From Nitrospirota bacterium (GTDB taxonomy: Bacteria > NPL-UPA2 > JAADIA01): 19,235 bases of DNA. Made by a program: the position numbers and the translations under genes. The stretch is from contig JAADIA010000094.1 in the NCBI GenBank assembly GCA_013151555.1, positions 1-19,235 of the forward strand, written 5' to 3'. Position 1 is the stretch's first letter. Each line of letters begins with the position of its first letter. Under the pieces are notes generated by a model. The model had not been told where the DNA came from. It did no database searches and saw only the letters and a list, made by a program, of their open reading frames with translations. Positions 14,052-19,235 of the stretch are shown here, in pieces.

Positions 14052-14494
14052 AACAAATTTATATCGAGAAGATGGAGGAAGAAGATTTAGAGGAAATAAT
14101 AGCTATAGAAAGAGTGTCTTTTCCTTCTCCCTGGACGAAGAATATGTTCCTGCAGGAGCTGAAAGACAGCGATCTTTCCCACTTTTTAGTAGCCAGGATG
14201 GATGAAAGTGTCGTTGGCTATGGAGGATTCTCCCGTTTTTTTGACAAGGCTCACATCAGTAACCTGGCCGTCCATCCCCGTTTTCGGCGCCGGAAGATAG
14301 CAGAGAAACTTTTGCTATCTATGCTCGACCTGGCTAAAGCGCAAGGAATAAGAGAAGCCACCCTGGAAGTGCGGGCTGGAAACCTGCCCGCTCAGAACCT
14401 CTACGGGAAATTCGGTTTTAAAGTCACCGGCCGCCACCAGCGGTATTACCAGGACACCCGGGAAGATGCCCTCATTATGTCCCTTAAATTATGA
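14048..14494 (+). CDS. rimI: Ribosomal-protein-alanine N-acetyltransferase
   Basis: RimI is a GNAT enzyme that acetylates the N-terminal alanine of ribosomal protein S18 in E. coli; its place after tsaB is common. The 148-residue protein shows MEEEDLEEIIAIE at the start, SFPSPWTKNMF, and motif A ISNLAVHPRFRRRKIAEKLL. It also has EVRAGNLPAQNLYGKFGFK and RYYQDTREDALIMSL. The acetyl-CoA loop is RRRKIA, with K and A where most members have glycines. I prefer the TTG at 14048, which overlaps the tsaB stop; GTG 14012 would add 12 residues not typical of the family. Confidence 0.88.
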   Translation: MKQIYIEKMEEEDLEEIIAIERVSFPSPWTKNMFLQELKDSDLSHFLVARMDESVVGYGGFSRFFDKAHISNLAVHPRFRRRKIAEKLLLSMLDLAKAQGIREATLEVRAGNLPAQNLYGKFGFKVTGRHQRYYQDTREDALIMSLKL

Positions 14495-14512
14495 TAATAT
14501 TTGTTTATGCCT

Positions 14513-14551
14513 GTCAAAAGAAAAGCCCCTGCTCTTCCCGACTGAGCAGGG
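14513..14551 (-). terminator. Intrinsic terminator of the Cys-rich small gene, possibly bidirectional
   Basis: CCCTGCTC (14527-14534) pairs with GAGCAGGG (14544-14551) across a 9-nt loop. On the minus strand the stem is followed by GCTTTTCTTTTGAC, a good U-tract. On the plus strand, T-rich CTTTTGCTTTTG follows some bases later and might also serve rimI. Confidence 0.75.
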
Positions 14552-14600
14552 ACTTCCAAACTTTTGCTTTTGACTCTACCGATGAAGCGAATAACCCGGG

Positions 14601-14726
14601 TTAACCGCAACAACAACCTCCTTCTTTCTTTTCTTCTGCCGGGGCTACCGGTGCTGCCGGCTCGGGGGGAGAGTCTTCTTTCTTCGGTTCGCAACAAGAA
14701 CCTTCTTTTTTCTCCTCTTCCATCAT
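14601..14726 (-). CDS. 41-residue acidic Cys-rich protein, unknown function
   Basis: An open frame too short for usual gene calling has a strong SD, GGAGGT 7 nt before ATG 14726, and its own intrinsic terminator. It encodes MMEEEKKEGSCCEPKK (1-16), then a Pro/Ala/Glu linker and the end EEKKEGGCCCG (31-41). Thus there are two similar modules: EEKKEGSCC near the N-terminus and EEKKEGGCCCG at the C-terminus. Five cysteines in CC and CCC clusters suggest metal binding or redox/thiol chemistry, which is inference. I do not recognise the family. It is convergent with rimI and stands alone. The alternative start ATG 14723 would remove one residue. Confidence 0.65.
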   Translation of the reverse strand: MMEEEKKEGSCCEPKKEDSPPEPAAPVAPAEEKKEGGCCCG

Positions 14727-15133
14727 GTCTACCACCTCCTTAATAATCTGTCCGGGGTCAAGAAATCCCTCAACTTTGATACTTGTACCCTTTTTATCAC
14801 TTAACTAAATCCTAACATACCCGGACGGAAGAGGCAAGGGATTAAATTCAAGATTTGAACTCAAAACCGGTAAAGCCTGGGACTTTTTCTCTTCTCTTTC
14901 CAGGGAAAGTATGCTAAGATAAGAAAATTATTCCCGGAAAGAGAAATCCCTTTTAAAACTCTTTTAATCCCAGATAGACACAAATTAAAAACAAAAAACC
15001 AAAAATATTTAAAAGTTAAACCACGAAATCAATCCAAGATTTATACGAATAATAAGAAGATTTAATTTTTTAAAGAGAAATCCCTGGGAAAAAGGAAAAA
15101 GTGGAATTATAAAAGGAGGGGATTGCCGAAACT
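14727..15133. other. AT-rich gene-free region with a 14-bp direct repeat
   Basis: No gene is visible. AAAGAGAAATCCCT occurs at 14938-14951 and again at 15072-15085. GTCCGGGGT (about 14750-14758) and ACCCGGAC (about 14819-14826) are near-complementary in the leader of the small Cys-rich gene. A TATAAA (about 15109-15114) next to the PilZ SD is a possible promoter element, but no -35 box is convincing. Confidence 0.5.
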
Positions 15134-15562
15134 ATGGAAAACAAAGAAGCGCATATTTGCAAAGATTTAAAGAAGAGAAGATTCGACCGCTTTATCTGCA
15201 CCGTAGATATCTTCACCGAAATATCTTACGGCCGCGATGATGAATACCAGCGGGCGGGAGGCTCCGGATACTTAATTATTCCGGGTCCTGAGAAACAGAG
15301 AGCAAAAGTTATAGACCTGAGCCTGGGCGGGGCTAAAGTGCTGATAAAGGTTCCTATTAATGTAGGCAGCCCGGTTGCTATTCGGATAGAAGGCTCTTCG
15401 GAAATGCCGTTAATTAAAGGAAAAGCCAAAATAGTCTGGCAGAAGAACCTTAAATCAGAGATGGCTTATCTTGCAGGAATTGCTTTTCATAGCCTGGGAT
15501 GGCGCGAACGCTTCCGGCTAAAAAGACTTATCAAACGGTTAAGCAGGAAAAAAACTTCCTGA
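15134..15562 (+). CDS. PilZ-domain protein (putative c-di-GMP receptor)
   Basis: This 142-residue protein consists mainly of one PilZ domain. It has the c-di-GMP binding signatures RRFDR (15-19, the RxxxR motif) and DLSLGG (61-66, D/NxSxxG). Between these are about 25 extra residues rich in Gly and charged residues ([16 protein letters not shown]), longer than in minimal PilZ proteins. The C-terminal end is strongly basic ([17 protein letters not shown]), which may contact nucleic acid, membrane or protein. An AGGAGGGG run lies 12-14 nt upstream of the ATG, a long spacing. Such proteins change the activity of a partner when c-di-GMP binds; the HD-GYP regulator in this window may set the signal level. 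Confidence 0.85.
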   Translation: MENKEAHICKDLKKRRFDRFICTVDIFTEISYGRDDEYQRAGGSGYLIIPGPEKQRAKVIDLSLGGAKVLIKVPINVGSPVAIRIEGSSEMPLIKGKAKIVWQKNLKSEMAYLAGIAFHSLGWRERFRLKRLIKRLSRKKTS

Positions 15563-15570
15563 CAGCATCT

Positions 15571-15614
15571 TAATTCGCACTTATCATCCGCCTAGGCGGA
15601 TGATGTGCTCATTA
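15571..15614 (+). repeat. 44-bp palindromic element, copy 2, directly upstream of the Trm112-gene SD
   Basis: ATCATCCGCCT is followed directly by its reverse complement AGGCGGATGAT, a perfect 22-bp palindrome, flanked by TAATTCGCACTT and GTGCTCATTA. It is almost identical to copy 1 (12523-12567) and has the same orientation relative to its downstream gene. The SD AAAGGA follows at once. Confidence 0.85.
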
Positions 15615-15629
15615 AAAGGAATGGACTTG

Positions 15630-15800
15630 ATGATTGATAAAGATCTCCTGGATATCTTAGCTTGCCCGGCTTGTAAGGGCGATGTGGAGCTGAAAGAAAA
15701 AAAATTAGTCTGTATCGAGTGTGGCCGGCGGTATCCTCTTAGAGATGATATCCCGGTTATGCTTATTGATGAAGCGGAAGTGTCTGAGGATACCCCGTAA
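15630..15800 (+). CDS. Trm112-like zinc protein (YcaR family)
   Basis: This 56-residue protein of the Trm112/UPF0434 family begins [17 protein letters not shown], followed by [20 protein letters not shown]. The four cysteines (CPAC and CIEC) form a zinc-binding site. In eukaryotes and archaea Trm112 activates methyltransferases; the bacterial role is less clear. I chose ATG 15630 (AGGA 9 nt upstream). A frame starting at 15600 (MMCSLKGMD) begins inside the palindromic element and is an artefact. The mfd gene follows after 47 nt. Confidence 0.88.
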   Translation: MIDKDLLDILACPACKGDVELKEKKLVCIECGRRYPLRDDIPVMLIDEAEVSEDTP

Positions 15801-15847
15801 CTAACTGTGTTTGCCGGGCGCTCCTGCGCATTCGTTAACCTACTTTT

Positions 15848-18800
15848 ATGTCTCTGACCGACCCTTTATCCTGTCTGGAAAAGTCTTCTTCTTATACGGC
15901 GATAGCCAAAGCTATGGAAGGAGGGGCCGGAGAGTTCTGTATCAACGGACTCTGGGGTTCTTCCCGTTCCTACCTGGCCGCTTCCCTCCGGAGAAGGTTT
16001 CCTCTTCCTTCTTTATTCATTGTCTCTACCATAGAAGAAGCGGAGAAGACTGAGGATGAGCTGAAGGCTATCTCCGGAGATGAAATTTATCTCTTTCCCG
16101 CCCGGGAAACTCTCCCCGGCGAGGATATTGCTCCCCATCCCGATATTGTCTCCGACCGGCTCCAAGTCCTGGAGAGACTCCTGTCTTATAACCTTAAACC
16201 TTCAACTTTAAACTTTAAACCCTTAGTCGTTGCTCCCTTGCAAGCCCTTCTCAACGGAGTGGTCTCCCCCGCTGTTCTCCGTTCCCGTTTGCTAAGACTT
16301 ACCGTTGGACAGACGATGAATAGAGATAAACTGATGAAGAAATTAATCAACTATGGCTATGACCATACCTCTATAGTAGAAGAAAGGGGAAATTTCAGCC
16401 GCCGGGGAGGAATTTTGGATATCTATCCGAGCACCGGGGAATATCCCCTGCGCCTGGAATTTTTTGCCGATACGATCGAATCCATTCGGCCCTTCTCCGT
16501 TACCAGCCAGCGGTCCCTGGAGAGGATAAATGCGGTTACTATCCTCCCCAACGGGGAGCACATCCTGAGAGATAAGGGGAAGAAATTAACTACCCTGTTA
16601 GCTTATTTCTCCCGGGATAGTCTGGTTTTTCTGGATGAACCCGCCCGGCTCCGGGCTGCCGGGGAGCAAACGCAATGCCGCCTACCGGCGAAAACTCTTC
16701 CTTCCTTATCCTCCTTCCCCATAAATTTTGACCGGATTTTAGCCGCCTGCCGGGAGAAACGGCTCATCCGGATGTCTCTCCTCCCCCAGACCATCCCGGA
16801 GATGAAAACGGTTCCCGCTGAACATTTCCCCATTCAGTCGCTGGAGACTTATCGGGGACAATTCGAAGAACTGGCAAAGAAGATTAAAGAGTGGAAAAAA
16901 GACGGCTACCGGATAATTTTCGTCTGCAATAATGAAGGAGAGAAAAGAAGACTTAAAGAACTTCTGCGGGAACGAGAGGTAAAAGTAGGGGGAAAATTAT
17001 CTATTTGTCTCGGCCGTTTACAATCAGGATTCCTCTTCCCGGAAATAAAATTAGCCTTGATTGCCGATCAGGAGATATTCGGACGTTATCGCTTGAGACG
17101 TCCCCGCCGCCGGTTCAAGGGAGGCGTTCCCTTGTCCCGCTTCGACGATTTGCAGGAAGGTGACTACTTAGTACATGTCGATCAGGGAATCGGAAGATAC
17201 CTGGGAGTAGAAAGGATCCCATCTGAGGGTCGGGAAAGGGACTTCCTGACTCTGGAATATCTGGATAAAGATAAACTTTATGTTCCCGTAGAAGAACTTC
17301 ACCTTGTCCGGAAGTATACGGGTGTGGAAGGACGGGCTCCCCGCCTGTCCCGGTTGGGAGGACGTTCCTGGGAACGGACCAAAGAAAGAGTAAGAAAATC
17401 CATCCGCGATTTAGCCAGTGAACTCCTGGAACTCCATGCGGCCCGGGAAGCGAGAGGCGGGTTTGCTTTTTCCTCCGACACCCCCTGGCAGCACGAATTT
17501 GAAGCGGCTTTTATCTATGAGGAGACCCCGGACCAACTCCGGACTTTAGAAGAAGTAAAACGGGATATGGAAACCCCCGAGCCCATGGACCGGCTTATCT
17601 GCGGTGATGTCGGTTACGGGAAGACGGAAGTAGCCATTCGGGCGGCTTTCAAATGTGTCATGGACGGGCGGCAAGTAGCTATTCTGGTTCCTACCACTAT
17701 CCTGGCTCAACAGCACTATACCACTTTCTCCGACCGCATGGCCGACTATCCCATAAACATTGCTATGCTCAGCCGTTTCCAGGCCCGGTCCGGGCAAAAG
17801 GAGATAATCGAGAACCTGAAAAAAGGAACGGTAGATATCGTGATTGGAACCCATAGACTCCTTCAGGACGATATCGCCTTCAAAAACCTGGGCCTGGTCA
17901 TCGTCGATGAAGAACAACGCTTCGGCGTAGCCCACAAGGAGAAACTGAAAAGATTAAGGAAATTAGTCGATATCCTTACCCTCACCGCTACCCCTATTCC
18001 CCGCACTCTTCATATGTCCCTAATGGGACTGAAAGATATGAGCCAGATAGATACTCCTCCCGAAGACCGACTCCCTATCCAGACCCTCGTTACCGAGTAT
18101 GATGAACAGACCATCTCCGCCGCTATCCACCGGGAGATGAGCCGGGACGGACAGATATTTTTTGTCCATAACCGGGTAAAAGGGATTGAGAGGATGGCTG
18201 AGAAACTGCGCCGTATCGTTCCTGAAGCGAGGATTGCCGTTGCGCACGGTCAGATGCGGGAGCGAGAGTTAGAGAAAGTAATGAGCGATTTTCTTAACTA
18301 TAAGATTGACGTCCTGGTAGTTACCACCATCATCGAATCCGGCCTGGACATTCCCAATGTCAATACCATTATTATCAACCGGGCCGATGCCTTCGGCCTC
18401 TCCGATTTATATCAACTGCGGGGAAGAGTAGGGCGGTTCAAACACTTAGCCTTTGCTTATCTCCTCTTCCCCAAATATTCAGCTCTCTCCGAAGTGTCCC
18501 GGAAGAGACTGAAAGCCATTGAAGAGTTCAGTGACCTCGGGTCCGGTTTCCGTATTGCCATGCGGGACTTACAGATACGAGGAGCCGGTAACCTCCTCGG
18601 CCCCGAGCAACACGGATACATCGTAGAGATAGGATTCGACCTTTATTGTCAACTGTTAAGACAAACAGTGCGGGAACTGAAAGGGGAAAAACCGAAAGAA
18701 GAGATAGATGTGCACCTGGACCTGGGTCTGGAAGCCTATATCCCTGACGATTATGTTCCTGATACCAGACAGAGACTATCCATTTATCGCAAAATGGTGG

Positions 18801-19066
18801 AAATTACCAACGAAGCGGGACTGAAAGATTTGCAGGAAGAGCTGCAAGACAGGTTTGGTCCCTTGCCGCCCCCGGCGAAACGTTTTCTTTCCCTCCTTGC
18901 CCTCAAACTGAAATCCTTCCGGTTGGGCCTGACTTATCTGGGCCGGAAAGGGAACCTGCTGACAGTTAAATTCAGAAATAATGAGACGATGACTCTCACC
19001 CTCCGTCCCCGAGAAAAAGAGAACCTCCTCCAGACCATCGAAAAATTCCTGCAAGTGTTAAAATAG
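15848..19066 (+). CDS. mfd: Transcription-repair coupling factor Mfd
   Basis: Mfd removes RNA polymerase stalled at DNA lesions and recruits UvrA for nucleotide excision repair. The 1072-residue protein has a UvrB-like N-terminal module (about 1-330, with RGGILDIYP) and the RNA-polymerase interaction domain (about 430-500, with EGDYLVHVDQGIGRYLG). The RecG-like helicase follows: P-loop GDVGYGKTE near 586, DEEQ near 686, LTATPIPRTL, and QLRGRVGR near 855. The C-terminal TRCF domain is about 950-1060. Residues 114-124 (YNLKPSTLNFK) interrupt a normally short link in LERLLS...PLVVAP and look repeat-derived. No SD is seen before ATG 15848. The stop codon touches the GGGACAGACAC phrase upstream of a transposase. 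Confidence 0.95.
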   Translation: MSLTDPLSCLEKSSSYTAIAKAMEGGAGEFCINGLWGSSRSYLAASLRRRFPLPSLFIVSTIEEAEKTEDELKAISGDEIYLFPARETLPGEDIAPHPDIVSDRLQVLERLLSYNLKPSTLNFKPLVVAPLQALLNGVVSPAVLRSRLLRLTVGQTMNRDKLMKKLINYGYDHTSIVEERGNFSRRGGILDIYPSTGEYPLRLEFFADTIESIRPFSVTSQRSLERINAVTILPNGEHILRDKGKKLTTLLAYFSRDSLVFLDEPARLRAAGEQTQCRLPAKTLPSLSSFPINFDRILAACREKRLIRMSLLPQTIPEMKTVPAEHFPIQSLETYRGQFEELAKKIKEWKKDGYRIIFVCNNEGEKRRLKELLREREVKVGGKLSICLGRLQSGFLFPEIKLALIADQEIFGRYRLRRPRRRFKGGVPLSRFDDLQEGDYLVHVDQGIGRYLGVERIPSEGRERDFLTLEYLDKDKLYVPVEELHLVRKYTGVEGRAPRLSRLGGRSWERTKERVRKSIRDLASELLELHAAREARGGFAFSSDTPWQHEFEAAFIYEETPDQLRTLEEVKRDMETPEPMDRLICGDVGYGKTEVAIRAAFKCVMDGRQVAILVPTTILAQQHYTTFSDRMADYPINIAMLSRFQARSGQKEIIENLKKGTVDIVIGTHRLLQDDIAFKNLGLVIVDEEQRFGVAHKEKLKRLRKLVDILTLTATPIPRTLHMSLMGLKDMSQIDTPPEDRLPIQTLVTEYDEQTISAAIHREMSRDGQIFFVHNRVKGIERMAEKLRRIVPEARIAVAHGQMRERELEKVMSDFLNYKIDVLVVTTIIESGLDIPNVNTIIINRADAFGLSDLYQLRGRVGRFKHLAFAYLLFPKYSALSEVSRKRLKAIEEFSDLGSGFRIAMRDLQIRGAGNLLGPEQHGYIVEIGFDLYCQLLRQTVRELKGEKPKEEIDVHLDLGLEAYIPDDYVPDTRQRLSIYRKMVEITNEAGLKDLQEELQDRFGPLPPPAKRFLSLLALKLKSFRLGLTYLGRKGNLLTVKFRNNETMTLTLRPREKENLLQTIEKFLQVLK
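16187..16219 (+). repeat. Repeat-like in-frame insert in mfd
   Basis: The bases read CTTAAACCTTCAACTTT-AAACTTTAAA, a T/C/A phrase unlike the GC-richer mfd codons around it but like intergenic phrases such as that at 9195-9245 (CACTTTCAACTTTAGG). It encodes YNLKPSTLNFK. Confidence 0.5.
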
Positions 19067-19081
19067 GGACAGACACTATTT
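19066..19081 (+). other. GGGACAGACAC phrase upstream of the transposase gene
   Basis: GGGACAGACACTATTT begins at the last base of the mfd stop codon and lies about 40 nt before the transposase start. I recall similar GGGACAGACAC phrases near RAYT genes in other genomes, but cannot verify. It may mark the left end of the element. Confidence 0.35.
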
Positions 19082-19119
19082 AATTTGACAAACAAATCAG
19101 TTCGTTGTAATGTTTAAGC

Positions 19120-19235
19120 ATGTCACGCAGTGCAAGAATCGTTGTTCCAAATTTTCCCTACCATATTACCCAAAGAGGAAATTATCGTCAGGATATTTTT
19201 CAAGACGATGAAGACCGCTTAAGATATCTTTCCTG
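19120..19235 (+). CDS. REP-associated tyrosine (IS200-like, Y1) transposase, 5' part
   Basis: The first 38 codons before the window edge read MSRSARIVVPNFPYHITQRG, NYRQDIFQDDEDRLRYLS. The block PYHITQRGNYRQDIF is the conserved N-terminal motif of RAYT/Y1_Tnp proteins, HUH single-strand transposases that act on hairpin-forming sequences. The HUH and catalytic Tyr motifs lie beyond the window. No SD is evident before the ATG. A TTGACA (about 19085-19090) could be a -35 box, but the -10 is poor. Its presence matters because the window is rich in short palindromes. Confidence 0.88.
   Translation, partial: MSRSARIVVPNFPYHITQRGNYRQDIFQDDEDRLRYLS

Noticed and set aside
14446-14697. 83-codon minus-strand open frame overlapping the rimI end
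   Set aside because: It runs through the intrinsic terminator and antisense to rimI; the real gene here is the 41-codon frame at 14601-14726 in another frame.

Overview
The window looks like chromosomal DNA of an uncultivated, probably Gram-negative-type bacterium. Evidence: a housekeeping gene set, an E. coli-style programmed frameshift in prfB, SppA, an exported TPR protein, c-di-GMP signalling (HD-GYP, PilZ), a partial IS200-like/REP-associated (RAYT) transposase, and intergenic DNA packed with palindromic 'phrase' repeats. A SpoVG with an inserted zinc ribbon and this repeat style remind me of PVC-type candidate phyla such as Omnitrophota, but that is recall, not proof. The set ricT-holB-tmk, ispE-spoVG and mfd, next to an rRNA operon, resembles the origin-proximal arm of Bacillus-type chromosomes.

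Layout. 1-357 (+): apparent last bases of 23S rRNA, a spacer carrying a palindromic repeat, and a complete 5S rRNA. 599-6602 (-): a likely transcription unit prfB (with +1 frameshift) - sppA - Yip1-family membrane protein - tmk (frameshifted) - holB - ricT, with a good promoter upstream of prfB and a repeat element in nearly every gap. 6786-8258 (-): a REC-GAF-HD-GYP response regulator with its own promoter. 8775-11472 (-): exported TPR protein - ispE - spoVG, ending in a branched terminator. 11641-12510 (-): a lone hisG with a strong promoter and a leader of about 230 nt made of hairpins. 12826-14494 (+): the t6A genes tsaE and tsaB plus rimI, with a probably leaderless start. 14601-14726 (-): a 41-residue Cys-rich protein found by hand. 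15134-19066 (+): PilZ protein, Trm112-like protein, mfd. 19120-end (+): start of a RAYT transposase.

How it fits together. The genes serve replication (tmk, holB), translation (5S, prfB, tsaE/B, rimI, Trm112), repair (mfd), envelope (sppA, ispE, TPR) and c-di-GMP signalling. The most unusual layer is the repeats: an array of eight mini-palindromes directly against the tmk start codon, two copies of a 44-45 bp palindrome placed directly before the ribosome binding sites of hisG and the Trm112 gene, long inverted elements in the rRNA spacer and operon gaps, and probable repeat-derived segments inside or at the ends of HolB, Tmk, the TPR protein and Mfd. The RAYT gene at the right edge is a candidate, untested, mobiliser of some of these palindromes.
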